Below are positions 9,059 through 17,985 of a DNA stretch of 64,000 nt, piece by piece. This DNA comes from Methanobacteriota archaeon (lineage in GTDB: Archaea > Halobacteriota > Methanosarcinia > Methanosarcinales > Methanosarcinaceae), in the NCBI GenBank assembly GCA_016841265.1, contig JAENZL010000005.1:1-64000 (forward strand), in the 5' to 3' direction. Made by a program: the position numbers and the translations under genes. The notes beneath the pieces were generated by a model. The model did no database searches. It was not told the DNA's origin and was given only the letters and a program-made list of their open reading frames with translations. Each line of letters begins with the position of its first letter. The first letter of the stretch is position 1.

Positions 9059-10306
9059 TTACCCTTCCCGCATATTCCTGAGGATTTCCCGGAGAGCCGG
9101 CCTTTTTCCGTACATAAGGAGGTAAGCCCTGAAAAGGCGGCTTGAGAATATGATTACACCGTGGATTGAGATCATCAGGATGAAAAGGCTTGCTGCAATC
9201 TGGTAAAAAGGCACTTCCGTAGCCCCGATCCGGACCAGCATGGCTACAGGAGACGTGATGGGAAAGAGGGAGAGAGAGATGGCGAGGAGGCTGTCGGGTT
9301 TTGTAAGCAGGAGCTGCATGAAAACCAGGGGGGCAGCGGCTGCGAAGGTAAAGATCCCGGCTACCTGCTGGCTTTCCTGGAGGGAGGAGGTCATGGCTCC
9401 AACAGCGGCCATAAGGCTTGCGAAAAAGAGGTAGCCGAATAGGAAATAAACCACAGCCAGGAAGAGCAGGAAGGGGTCCAGGCTCAGAGGAAGGGCATAC
9501 GAGGCCCCGAGAGCGACTGCAGAGATCCAGACCACGATTTGAAGGAGGCCGACTGCACCCAGGCCCAGGACCTTGCCGGTCAGGAGTTCGGTGGGAGTTG
9601 CGGAAGAAAGCAGGACTTCGATGACCCGGTTCTCCTTTTCTTCGGAAACGCCGCGGAGAAGGAATCCTGATGCCGAAAAGATGCTGAAGAAGAGGAGGAA
9701 GGCGGTGAGGAAAGGAAGGCCAAGATCCCCCAGGATATCCGCAACGCCCTGTTCATTGGCTTCTCCTCCCTCCCCGATGTCGAACATCTTAATGTTGACC
9801 GGGTCCTTGACCCTCACGAGCACGGCTTCGTCAACCTCGTCCTGCAGGAGAGAGGTGACAACGATATCGGAAAGGTCTGCCGCAAGATTGGCCCTGGGTA
9901 CTGTAACTCCTTTTTCGGAGACATAAAGTTCGATTACCCCGGTCTCCAGGAAGCCCTCCGGGATTAAGAGATAGGAAGAGATCTCACCGGCCCTGAGCGC
10001 CCGGCTGGCTTCAGGGTTATCCTCGTACCTGACAAACTCTATTGTCGAACTTTTTTCCCCGAAAGGTCCCACCGCAAACCCTCCGTCTGTGACTTCCTCG
10101 GGAAAGTCAAAGGACCCGGTAATGTCTACATAACCTACGCTCTGGTCCTCGGAAGGGGTCATGCCGGCAAGCAGGGCAGGCACAAGGGTGATCCCTGCCA
10201 GAAAGACCGGAAAAATGAAAGTCATGAAAAGGAATTCCTTGCGCTTCACGGTTTTCAGGAACTCGTGCCTGGCAACCGTAAATGCCTTTCCTGAAAATTT
10301 ACTCAT
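9059..10306 (-). CDS. ABC-2 type exporter permease (NatB-like)
   Basis: This is the membrane subunit of an ABC-2 exporter. Residues ~20-42 form the first membrane helix, followed by a large extracytoplasmic domain up to ~residue 205. Then come five or six helices, including LPFLTAFLLFFSIFSASGF and the ABC-2 signature region EEKENRVIEVLLSSATP. This is the NatB/YhaP architecture: one helix, an external domain, then a helix cluster. The start is the ATG at 10306 (MSKFSGKAF). It overlaps the stop of the ATPase gene (ATGAGTAA) and has a GGAGG about ten bases upstream. The substrate is unknown; relatives export sodium, drugs or peptides. Confidence 0.88.
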   Translation of the reverse strand: MSKFSGKAFTVARHEFLKTVKRKEFLFMTFIFPVFLAGITLVPALLAGMTPSEDQSVGYVDITGSFDFPEEVTDGGFAVGPFGEKSSTIEFVRYEDNPEASRALRAGEISSYLLIPEGFLETGVIELYVSEKGVTVPRANLAADLSDIVVTSLLQDEVDEAVLVRVKDPVNIKMFDIGEGGEANEQGVADILGDLGLPFLTAFLLFFSIFSASGFLLRGVSEEKENRVIEVLLSSATPTELLTGKVLGLGAVGLLQIVVWISAVALGASYALPLSLDPFLLFLAVVYFLFGYLFFASLMAAVGAMTSSLQESQQVAGIFTFAAAAPLVFMQLLLTKPDSLLAISLSLFPITSPVAMLVRIGATEVPFYQIAASLFILMISIHGVIIFSSRLFRAYLLMYGKRPALREILRNMREG

Positions 10307-11366
10307 TGGCGTTGGCCTCCACCGTTTCAATAAAGATCTCGTTCAAGGACGGAAGTGCCTGCTCGAAACGCAAGACTTCGACCCTCCGGACAAGCTCCTC
10401 CAGGATTGCTTGCGTCCCTGTACCATCCTCCGGAAAGATCTCCACGAACTTTTTATGCTCTTCTTCGTGCTCCACAATTCTCCTGACCCCCGGGATTCCC
10501 CTGAGCACACTCAGAGCGTCACCTCCTGAACCGGCTCCTGCACCGCTTCCAACATTGAGTCCAGTACCGAGTCCAGTACCGAGTCCAGTACCGAGTCCAG
10601 TACCGAGTCCAGTACCGAATCCAGCATCGAGTCCTGAGCCGTATTCCGAACCATGTCCCGAGCCATACCCTGCGAATTCCACCAGCAGGGAATTTTTCCC
10701 GCGCTCTTTCCGGATCTCTTCCACGCTGCCGTAAAGCACCCTTCTTCCCCTGTCGACCACCAGGATCCGGTCGCAGAGCGTCTGGGCCTGTTCCATTATG
10801 TGCGTGGAGAGGATGACCGTCTTCCCGGCATTCCTGTACTCGATAATCCTGTCCTTGACCGTCTTTGTGCTCACCGGGTCAAGCCCCGAAAAAGGTTCGT
10901 CCAGGACTACAAGGTCCGGGTAATGAATAATTGAAGAAAGAAACTGGATTTTTTGCTGCATCCCTTTGGAGAGTTCTTCAACCCTTTTTCCCCTGTGCTC
11001 GTAGAGCCCGAGGGACCGCAGCAAGGATTCGGCATTTTCCCGGGCCTGCTTCCTGGAAACGTTCTTAAGCTGCGCCAGGTAGACCAGCATATCGACAAGT
11101 TTTGTTTTCCGGTACAGCCCCCGCTCCTCCGGGAGATAGCCGATCCTGTCCTTTCCGGCAGGGTCCAGGGATGCCCCAAAAACCCGGATCTCCCCCGAAT
11201 CGGGCCTGATAATATCCAGAAGCATCCTGATAAGCGTGGTCTTCCCGGCCCCGTTTGGTCCGAGCAGCCCGAAAATTTCTCCTTTTTCGACGGAAAAAGA
11301 GATGTCACTGATGACATCTGTTCCCCCGAAGGACTTTGACACTCCTTCAACTTCAACAACATGCAT
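10299..11366 (-). CDS. ABC exporter ATPase with glycine-repeat insert
   Basis: This is the ATP-binding partner of the adjacent permease. Walker A (GPNGAGKTT), the ABC signature (ELSKGMQQK), Walker B (LVVLDEPFSG) and the switch His (STHIMEQA) are all present. The C-terminal domain, typical of NatA-like proteins, is interrupted by about 50 residues of Gly-rich low complexity built on a GLGT repeat. The insert comes from a 12-base microsatellite and lies outside the catalytic core. I prefer the ATG at 11366 (MHVVEV) over an upstream TTG. The pair is translationally coupled. Confidence 0.88.
   Translation of the reverse strand: MHVVEVEGVSKSFGGTDVISDISFSVEKGEIFGLLGPNGAGKTTLIRMLLDIIRPDSGEIRVFGASLDPAGKDRIGYLPEERGLYRKTKLVDMLVYLAQLKNVSRKQARENAESLLRSLGLYEHRGKRVEELSKGMQQKIQFLSSIIHYPDLVVLDEPFSGLDPVSTKTVKDRIIEYRNAGKTVILSTHIMEQAQTLCDRILVVDRGRRVLYGSVEEIRKERGKNSLLVEFAGYGSGHGSEYGSGLDAGFGTGLGTGLGTGLGTGLGTGLNVGSGAGAGSGGDALSVLRGIPGVRRIVEHEEEHKKFVEIFPEDGTGTQAILEELVRRVEVLRFEQALPSLNEIFIETVEANANE
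10552..10632. repeat. 12-base tandem repeat inside ABC ATPase gene
   Basis: About five perfect and two imperfect copies of GAGTCCAGTACC. The repeat is in frame and encodes GLGT units on the minus strand. Confidence 0.9.
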
Positions 11367-11454
11367 CCGATTAACTATATCCCCATAAGGCAATAAAGCT
11401 AATTCAGTACAAAATCAGAAAAATACCCACATATCCGGGTCTCCGGGATACACA

Positions 11455-11646
11455 ATGCTCCCGAAACTAATCATCCACAACAGTATCAGCCTCGACTGCT
11501 CAATAAGAGGCTTCGAAACCAACCTCAAACCCAACCTCGAACTCCACTACGGAATCCTGAAAAGCTAAAGTCCCGATGCCATACTCATCGGCTCGAACAC
11601 CGCAAAAACCGGAATCGAACTCTTCTGTGAAGAAATTGAAAGCTGA
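11455..11646 (+). pseudogene. Remnant of a RibD-C/dihydrofolate-reductase-like gene
   Basis: Read in one frame, the stretch gives a RibD C-terminal type start (LIIHNSISLD ... GFE) and then SPDAILIGSNTAKTGIELF, matching the start and nucleotide-binding region of the pyrimidine/dihydrofolate reductase superfamily. An in-frame TAA at 11566-11568 interrupts it, and the frame ends at 11646 after about 63 codons, far short of a full domain (about 220 residues). It is therefore an internal-stop, 3'-truncated fragment. Its parent is probably a riboflavin- or pterin-pathway-like reductase. Confidence 0.7.
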
Positions 11647-11676
11647 AATTGAAAGCGTGAACTTCAGGACAGGGTA

Positions 11677-12099
11677 TTAAGAGGCAATTCCCTCGTGCAC
11701 GAACTTCCGGTAAACAAACTCTGAGATTGCAAACATTGGAAGTTTTGAATATTTAACAAGCATGTGTTTTTTACCCTCAGGGATATAGACCCCTATTTTT
11801 CCAGCCTCCTCAAGGGCATTATTGGAAAGGCTGTAAGTGTAAATTACACCGTCATCATGATATTCTATCTTTTCACTCACAAAACCGGTTATAATCATAT
11901 CCTCAAGAATGTCACTCAAATCCCAGGAATATGGTCCGTAATGATATTCGTCGAACTGAAAAAGCTTTGGAAGCTCCAGTTCTTCCTGTCCGAGAAAAAC
12001 CACTTTTTGAAGTTTGGTTATTCCTCTTATTTTTCCGAGGCAAGAGAGCAGTTCAATCAAAAACCACTTTCTTGAATCGAAGATATACTCCCCGTTCAT
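11677..12099 (-). CDS. DUF4065 (Panacea/SocA)- or YwgA-like protein
   Basis: This 140-residue protein has the pattern of the DUF4065/SocA and YwgA-like families: a helical N terminus, ITKLQKVVFLGQEE, then FDEYHYGPYSWDLSDILEDM, where YGPYS is the most characteristic motif. Related proteins serve as antitoxin or chaperone-like partners in some toxin-antitoxin systems, but no toxin candidate adjoins this gene. It lies alone between the reductase remnant and the hydrogenase-like operon. Function cannot be stated further. Confidence 0.6.
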   Translation of the reverse strand: MNGEYIFDSRKWFLIELLSCLGKIRGITKLQKVVFLGQEELELPKLFQFDEYHYGPYSWDLSDILEDMIITGFVSEKIEYHDDGVIYTYSLSNNALEEAGKIGVYIPEGKKHMLVKYSKLPMFAISEFVYRKFVHEGIAS

Positions 12100-12798
12100 A
12101 GTTATACGGATAAGGTATGTACGCAGGCTTTATATCATGTTCGATTTTGTTCTGCTGCATAAAAGAACATTATCGTGTCATTGCTGAATCATTAATGCAG
12201 CCGGGATAATTGCTGAATCATTAATGTAAAAGGGCTCGAAGCGTAAAAGCACGAATTAATGCGGGACATTAGGAGAGAAGAAAGTGAATCAGGTTCTCTG
12301 GCAAGTGCGCAACACGACAGGGATGCCCCATCTTTTCAAATATTTCTAGGAGAAAAGCCGGGAAAAAGGTCAAAATAAACTTTTTAAAGGAAAGCTCATG
12401 GAAGATAATTATAATTCCGTAGTGATCGGATTTTTTACCGCCTCTGGGCCATATTGGGGTAAAAGTCCGGAAATAAAGCCGATATAATCTGTTTATTCCA
12501 CCAGGTTTGGCGTTGTTCCGGAAGGAAATTCCAGGAAAACCTCCATCATGATCATTAGTTACCAATTTTTAGAAAAAAATGCTCAATGAAAAGCTATATA
12601 ATCCGAGGGGATATCAGACGCCCAAACTCCCGGAGAAAAAAAATGCCCGGGAAAGGATATTAACGGTGGAATGTGGATACGATTAAAAGATTCCTTTGTA
12701 TTATATGCAATAGAGAGAACGGTTTCAGGAAAACAGCTTCAGAAGGGTACGGAACTGAAAAACCTGCAAACCCTTCAAAGTCTGGAAAAATATTAGAC
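12100..12798. other. Intergenic region upstream of the hydrogenase-like operon
   Basis: I find no supported gene here. A direct repeat (ATTGCTGAATCATTAATG) occurs twice between about 12180 and 12226. Minus-strand frames in 12269-12565 lack start signals and similarity. Confidence 0.5.
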
Positions 12799-12905
12799 TA
12801 TGCATTTTTAATTACCGGACCCCAGTTTCGGAAATATGCATTTTTAATTACCGGACCAAAGCTCCGGGAATATGCCCATTTAATTGCCGGGCCCCGGCTT
12901 TGGGA
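12799..12905 (+). promoter_or_regulatory. Triplicated 36-base unit containing TATA-like boxes
   Basis: Three tandem units of 36 bases start at 12799, 12835 and 12871. Each contains an archaeal TATA-like element, TTTTTAATTA in the first two and CATTTAATTG in the third, followed by a CCGGACC or GCCGGGCC block. The array ends exactly at the predicted GTG start of the first operon gene. The third box is about 24 bases from that GTG, which would fit a leaderless transcript. The units could also be read as a 12-residue coding repeat, but no supported gene contains them. Confidence 0.6.
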
Positions 12906-14864
12906 GTGAATGGCTTGCTCGAAGCCCTGGTGTACGGCGCTTTTGCCGCACTGTTTTCCGGAACCGTCCTTCCTCTTCTGTACCGCAGTAAAAACGCAAG
13001 AAAGGCCTCCTTTGGCCTATCCTTTATTTCTTCAATCCTGCTCCTGGGTTTTGCAGGGACAATCCTCTACACAGGAAAAGGGGCTCAATTTCCAGCTATC
13101 AGCTTTCTTCCGGGGCTGGACTTCACCCTGGGAGTAGACCGGCTCTCGGCAGGGTTTGTCCTGCTGATTGCAGCAGTCGTGCCCGGGGTCTCAATCTATT
13201 CCCTGGAATACACGGAACACGCAAAAAGTGAAGCAGGAAAAGACCTTCAGGCAGCCCTGACAAACCTCTTCATCCTTGCCATGCTGCTGGTCGTGCTTGC
13301 AGGCAATATGGTGGTTTTCCTCATATTCTGGGAAATCATGTCTCTCTCCTCCCTCCTGCTAGTACTCCATGACTATTCCTCAGAGGAGAACAAAAAAGCA
13401 GGTTTCTTTTACTTCGTGATGACGAACCTGAGCACGGCTTTTCTTTTCCTGGGCTTCATCAGCCTTTTCAGGCTGACCGGCTCTGCCGAATTAGGGCAGC
13501 TCGGACCGGTGGAACCCGGAACCCTGACCCTGCCCTTCCTCTGCCTCTTCACAGGCTTCGGGATCAAGGCAGGACTTGTGCCCTTTCACAAGTGGCTCCC
13601 CTATGCCCACCCTGCAGCCCCTTCGGGGGTCTCGGCTCTCATGTCCGGGGTAATGTTAAAGGTTGCAGTCTACGGCTTCCTGCGCTTCCTGCTTGCAGTT
13701 TCCTCCCCGGAACTATGGTGGGGCATCCTGGTCCTGACCGCAGGCAGCCTTTCAGCCCTTTTCGGGGTAATCTACGCCCTTAAGGAAAGTGACATAAAAA
13801 GGCTGCTTGCCTACAGCAGCATCGAAAATATCGGGATAATCTTCATCGGGATAGGGCTTTACATCATATTCGAAGCCGAAGGGCTCCCTGCCCTTGCCCT
13901 GATGAGCCTTACAGGGGCCTGCTTCCATGCCTTCAACCACGCCCTATTCAAAAGCCTGCTATTCCTCTGTGCAGGTTCGGTGGTCCATGCCACAGGTACC
14001 AGGAACATCGAAGCTTTCGGCGGGCTGGTAAAAAGCATGCCCGTTACCTCAGCCTTTTTCCTGATAGGCTCGGTCTCGATTGCAGCCCTGCCCCCGGCAA
14101 ACGGCTTTGCAGGCGAACTCCTGCTCTACCAGGCCTTTTTCCAGGCATCGGCCCTCAACGACCCCCTGCTCACCGTGCTCCTGGTAATCGCCCTTTCGGG
14201 CTTTGCCCTGGCCGGAGCCCTGGCAGCAGCTCTTTTTGTAAAACTTTTCGGGATCACCTGCCTTGCCCTCCCGCGCTCCGAAGAGAGCCGGCTGGCTAAA
14301 GAAGTCCCTAAACTCATGCTAATCGGGGCAGCCGTGCCTGCAGCTTTCTGCATCCTGGCCGGGCTATTTTCAAAGCAGCTCCTTTCCCTTGCGGGCCTGG
14401 ACGTCGAATACCCGGACCTGCTCCTGCTCGGGCTGCTGCTGGGGCTCATATACGCAGCCCTCTTCCTGGCAGTCCGTGCAAAGGAAAAGAGTGAAAAGGA
14501 AAAGAGACCTGCCCGGACCAGCGAGACCTGGGGCTGTGGGGCTCCCACCCTGACACCTTCCATGGAGTACAGCTCAGCAGGGTTTTCCGAGCCCCTGGTC
14601 ATGATCTTCAAGAGCATATACAGGACCCGGATAGTGCACCGGCCGAAGTATTTCGACGGGCAGGAAAGCCTGTTAAAAAACGGAAATGTGGAAATCCGCC
14701 TGCTCCGCTTCTTTGAAGAATACCTCTACATCCCCCCTGCCCTCGCTATTGAGAACATTTCAAAGCGGGTCTCCAGACTGCAGAACGGCAAGCTTGACAG
14801 CTACCTCCTCTACGCCTTCCTTGCAGTCATTACCCTGATTCTTGTCACGGGGGTCCTCATATGA
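12906..14864 (+). CDS. HyfB/NuoL-like proton-translocating membrane subunit
   Basis: First gene of a six-gene operon related to hydrogenase-4 and complex I. This antiporter-type subunit of about 652 residues has 14 or more predicted helices. The residues thought to carry protons are kept: Glu143 in FWEIMSL, Lys221 in GFGIKAGLVPFHKWLP, and Lys252 in MSGVMLKVAVYG. The long C-terminal part (after ~residue 540, SETWGCGAPT...) is typical of HyfB. The GTG at 12906 immediately follows a triplicated promoter-like array; a TTG at 12900 is an alternative. It overlaps the next gene by four bases (ATGA). In group 4 hydrogenases this subunit couples electron transfer to H+ or Na+ movement; what drives it here is unclear because the redox subunits lack their cofactor ligands. 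Confidence 0.9.
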   Translation: MNGLLEALVYGAFAALFSGTVLPLLYRSKNARKASFGLSFISSILLLGFAGTILYTGKGAQFPAISFLPGLDFTLGVDRLSAGFVLLIAAVVPGVSIYSLEYTEHAKSEAGKDLQAALTNLFILAMLLVVLAGNMVVFLIFWEIMSLSSLLLVLHDYSSEENKKAGFFYFVMTNLSTAFLFLGFISLFRLTGSAELGQLGPVEPGTLTLPFLCLFTGFGIKAGLVPFHKWLPYAHPAAPSGVSALMSGVMLKVAVYGFLRFLLAVSSPELWWGILVLTAGSLSALFGVIYALKESDIKRLLAYSSIENIGIIFIGIGLYIIFEAEGLPALALMSLTGACFHAFNHALFKSLLFLCAGSVVHATGTRNIEAFGGLVKSMPVTSAFFLIGSVSIAALPPANGFAGELLLYQAFFQASALNDPLLTVLLVIALSGFALAGALAAALFVKLFGITCLALPRSEESRLAKEVPKLMLIGAAVPAAFCILAGLFSKQLLSLAGLDVEYPDLLLLGLLLGLIYAALFLAVRAKEKSEKEKRPARTSETWGCGAPTLTPSMEYSSAGFSEPLVMIFKSIYRTRIVHRPKYFDGQESLLKNGNVEIRLLRFFEEYLYIPPALAIENISKRVSRLQNGKLDSYLLYAFLAVITLILVTGVLI

Positions 14865-15802
14865 ATACATCATTCCTGCTCTTTGCCCTGTTAAACCCGG
14901 CTTTTGCCCTGCTGGCAGCCTCCCTCTACATGGCCCTGATCCGGAAGGTAAAGGCCCAGGCCCAGGGGCGGAAAGGCCCGGGGCTCTTCCAGGCATACTA
15001 TGACCTGAGAAAACTCATGCACAAAGAGGTAATTTATTCCCCGGTATCTTCCGGGATCATGCGGTTTACCCCATACCTCAACCTCGCGGCCCTGCTGGTC
15101 TGCTCCCTCTTCGTGCCCCTGGTCTTTGTACCGGAACCGGCGGGAGGGTTCGGGAACGTTATCGTCTTCCTCTACCTCCTTGCCCTGGAACGCTTCTTTA
15201 CAGCCCTTTGCGGGCTTGATGCGGGAAGCGCCTTCGGAGGCATGGGAAGTTCCCGGTCCATGAGCCTGGCAGCTGTTATCGAGCCTACCATGGTGGTGGC
15301 CTTTGCCGCACTTGCCTTTGTCCTGAAGAGCCTGAACCTGCACGAGATGTTCGCCCTGACCGCAGGCTCCCTCCTACCGGTAAGCCCGACCCTTGTCCTG
15401 GTCTCTATTTCCCTCTTCATCATCCTCATCGTGGAGACCGGGAGGCTTCCCGTGGACAACCCGGCAACCCACCTTGAACTCACCATGATCAACGAGGCCA
15501 TGGTCCTGGAACAGTCCGGGAAGAACCTGGCACTCCTGGAGCTTGCCCATGCCCTCAAACAGCTCCTCCTCATGGGGGTCCTGATAAACACGATCCTGCC
15601 AGTGGGACTAAGCACGGAAGCCAACGCCGGAAAAATTGCAGTATCAGCCCTGTCCTTCCTCCTGAAAGCCGGGGCTCTTGCCGTGGTGATCGGGCTCTTT
15701 GAATCTTCCCTTGCAAAAATGCGCCTCTTCAGGCTTCCTGCCTTTTACATGATGGCGTTTTTCTTTTCAGCCCTTACCATCCTTATCGAGGTGTTTGCAT
15801 GA
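14861..15802 (+). CDS. HyfC/NuoH-like membrane anchor subunit
   Basis: This 313-residue membrane protein has eight or so helices and the HyfC/HycD/NuoH signatures. The cytoplasmic loop LERFFTALCGLDAGSAFGG followed by MGSSRSMSLAA is well conserved. So is ETGRLPVDNPATHLELTM, the acidic loop that faces the peripheral arm in the family. It joins the peripheral large and small subunits to the antiporter subunits. Both loops being intact implies that docking of the peripheral arm is under selection even though the arm lacks redox ligands. It overlaps its neighbours by ATGA on both sides. Confidence 0.92.
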   Translation: MNTSFLLFALLNPAFALLAASLYMALIRKVKAQAQGRKGPGLFQAYYDLRKLMHKEVIYSPVSSGIMRFTPYLNLAALLVCSLFVPLVFVPEPAGGFGNVIVFLYLLALERFFTALCGLDAGSAFGGMGSSRSMSLAAVIEPTMVVAFAALAFVLKSLNLHEMFALTAGSLLPVSPTLVLVSISLFIILIVETGRLPVDNPATHLELTMINEAMVLEQSGKNLALLELAHALKQLLLMGVLINTILPVGLSTEANAGKIAVSALSFLLKAGALAVVIGLFESSLAKMRLFRLPAFYMMAFFFSALTILIEVFA

Positions 15803-16485
15803 TTGACCCGCTTTATCTCGAAGGCGTAATCAAGATCCTCTTCGTCTTCGTCCTGATCAGTGCAGCCCTGATCATCTCCACCCGCAGCCTTTCTTCGGTC
15901 CTTAATACCTACACTGTTCAGTCCTTCCTGCTTGCCGCAGTTTCCGTCCTCCTCTACCTGATAGACGGGAAGAGCGAACTCCTGCTGCTGGCAGGGCTGA
16001 CCCTGGCAAGCAAAGTGCTCCTGATCCCCCATTTCATTAACAGGATCGAGGAGAAAATCAAAATCAGGAGAGACCTGGACTTCACCTACCTGGAACCCAC
16101 TACCTCCCTCCTGCTGAGTATAGGCCTTATCCTGCTTTCCTATACCTTCCTTTCCCGGGTCTTCGGGGACCTTGCCCTCTCAAGGCTCTTCTTTTTCGGG
16201 GCGGTCATAGGGCTTTCCCTGACCCTCATGGGCATGCTTGTCATGTTCAGCCGGAAAAAGGTCATTACAAAAGCTCTCGGCTACCTCAGCATGGAAAACG
16301 GAGTCCTGATGTTAGGCATCTTTGTCACGGAACTCCCCTTCATCCTCGAAGTCCTGATTGTAATCGACCTGATAATCCTGGTCCTGCTGACCTCTATCCT
16401 GGCTGTGGGTCTGGACTCGAGCATCGAGGAGTACAGGGCAAAAATAAGGAAACTGCAGATCTGGAACGGAGGTGAAGCCCTGTGA
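15799..16485 (+). CDS. HyfE-like membrane subunit
   Basis: This 228-residue protein has about seven hydrophobic segments. Position, length and motifs (LNTYTVQSFLLAA near the N terminus, LGYLSMENGVLMLGIFVTEL in the second half) match HyfE, the fusion of MrpC/NuoK-like type with extra N-terminal helices in hydrogenase-4. The charged loop RIEEKIKIRRDLDF separates the two halves. It overlaps the upstream gene by four bases and the downstream gene by four (GTGA). Confidence 0.88.
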   Translation: MIDPLYLEGVIKILFVFVLISAALIISTRSLSSVLNTYTVQSFLLAAVSVLLYLIDGKSELLLLAGLTLASKVLLIPHFINRIEEKIKIRRDLDFTYLEPTTSLLLSIGLILLSYTFLSRVFGDLALSRLFFFGAVIGLSLTLMGMLVMFSRKKVITKALGYLSMENGVLMLGIFVTELPFILEVLIVIDLIILVLLTSILAVGLDSSIEEYRAKIRKLQIWNGGEAL

Positions 16486-17972
16486 TTCGATTCTACCTGC
16501 TGGCAATGGGGGCTTTCCTTGCCCTCGGCCTCTTTCCGAAGTCGCACAGGCTCATGAACGCCCTTGCCTCAGGCAATGCCCTGCTGCACCTCGCCCTGAC
16601 CTGCACAGCCCTGCTGACCCTTGACCTGCCTGTCCGGTACGGGCCGTCCCTTTACCTGGACCACCTGAACCTCTATGTAGAACTGATAACGGTCCTTGGT
16701 TTCTGCGCAGCAGCCCCCTATGCAAAAGGGTATACGGAAAGCCTGATGGAAGAGGGGGAACTTGACCCGAAGAACCTGAAACTCTTCTACCTGGCCTTCA
16801 ACCTCCTGCTTGTTACAGCCACAGCAGCGCTTTTCTCGGATAACCTGGCCCTCTTCTGGATCTTTGCCGAACTTACCACGGTCTGTGCAGCCGTGCTCGT
16901 GTCGATCCTCTCGGCACGGGAGAACATTGACGCCGGCATGAAATACGTCTTCATAGTTTCAGGGGCTATGCTCTTTGCCTTCCTGGGGCTGATTTTCCTC
17001 TTCACCCTCTCGGCCAGGGCTCTTGGGGAAGGGACTCTCTCCTGGACAGAACTTATGGAAAACGCTTCGAGCTTTTCCCCTGCCCTCCTCCTTGCAAGCT
17101 TTACCTTCGTCTTCATAGGCTTCGGGGCAAAGGCAGGAATAGCTCCTTTCCACACCTGGCTTCCCGACGCTTATGCACGAGCTCCTTCCGTAAGCGCAAT
17201 CCTCTCGGGGCTCATGCAGAACCTGGGGATCTACGGCATCCTCAGGACCTACGCCCTGCTCAGGGTCAGCGATTCAGCCCCCCAGGCTTCTTTCATCCTT
17301 ATCGCGGCAGGCCTGTTTTCAATTGCCCTTGCGGCGTTCAGCATGCTCCAGCAAAGGAACCTGAAGAGGCTGATCGCCTTTTCAAGTGTCGAGCACATGG
17401 GACTCCTGCTCATAGGAATAGGGATAGGCACTCCCCTTGCCCTTTTCTGGGTCCTCTTCTATATGCTGGTCCACGTCCTGGTAAAAGAAGCCCTGCTCTT
17501 TGCCGCAGGCATCCTGCACAGGCAGTACGGGAGCAACATGCGCGAGGACGTGAGGGACGTGTTCAAACTCCAGCCCCGCGCAGCCTGGACCCTGATCCTG
17601 GGGAGTGTCGCAATCGTCGGTATGCCGCCTTTCCCCCTCTTCCCGGCAAAATTTTTCATCTTGCTGGAAAGCGCGGAAGTTTCCCCCTACCTGACCCTGG
17701 CAATCCTGCTCCTGCTCATCCTGGCAGCCGCATCCTTCTCAAACTTCCTGTTAAAAGCCTTCTCAAAGGTTACCGAAGAAGGAGAAGAAAAAGGAGAAGG
17801 AAAAGAAACGGGATACCGGAAAAAAAGCTTTCATGACCCCTATGTTGTAAGAGCAGGGATGAGGATTCCCACAGTCTTCATGCTCGCCCTTGCCCTCCTC
17901 CTGGGCATCTGGTTCCCGGAACCACTCAGGGTGCTCCTTGAAGCGATAGTCCTTGAACTGGGATATGTGTAA
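16482..17972 (+). CDS. HyfF/MrpD-like proton-translocating membrane subunit
   Basis: This is the second antiporter-type subunit, 496 residues with a GTG start overlapping the previous stop. Glu130 (WIFAELTT) and Lys217 (GFGAKAGIAPFHTWLPDAY) are kept, as is a His-rich pairing region (VEHMG, LVHVLVKEA). At the TM8-equivalent position it has SGLMQNLGIYG rather than a Lys, as in HyfF and several MrpD-like proteins. A Lys/Glu-rich loop (about residues 426-447) near the C terminus is not typical. Together with the HyfB-like protein it gives two candidate ion paths per complex. Confidence 0.9.
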   Translation: MIRFYLLAMGAFLALGLFPKSHRLMNALASGNALLHLALTCTALLTLDLPVRYGPSLYLDHLNLYVELITVLGFCAAAPYAKGYTESLMEEGELDPKNLKLFYLAFNLLLVTATAALFSDNLALFWIFAELTTVCAAVLVSILSARENIDAGMKYVFIVSGAMLFAFLGLIFLFTLSARALGEGTLSWTELMENASSFSPALLLASFTFVFIGFGAKAGIAPFHTWLPDAYARAPSVSAILSGLMQNLGIYGILRTYALLRVSDSAPQASFILIAAGLFSIALAAFSMLQQRNLKRLIAFSSVEHMGLLLIGIGIGTPLALFWVLFYMLVHVLVKEALLFAAGILHRQYGSNMREDVRDVFKLQPRAAWTLILGSVAIVGMPPFPLFPAKFFILLESAEVSPYLTLAILLLLILAAASFSNFLLKAFSKVTEEGEEKGEGKETGYRKKSFHDPYVVRAGMRIPTVFMLALALLLGIWFPEPLRVLLEAIVLELGYV

Positions 17973-17985
17973 GGAGACGGTGCGT

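Noticed and set aside
12269-12565. 98-residue minus-strand frame
   Set aside because: Composition like random translation; no start signal and no recognisable motif.
12673-12909. 78-residue plus-strand frame with a 12-residue repeat
   Set aside because: The repeat is better explained as a triplicated promoter unit ending at the next gene; the rest has no similarity.
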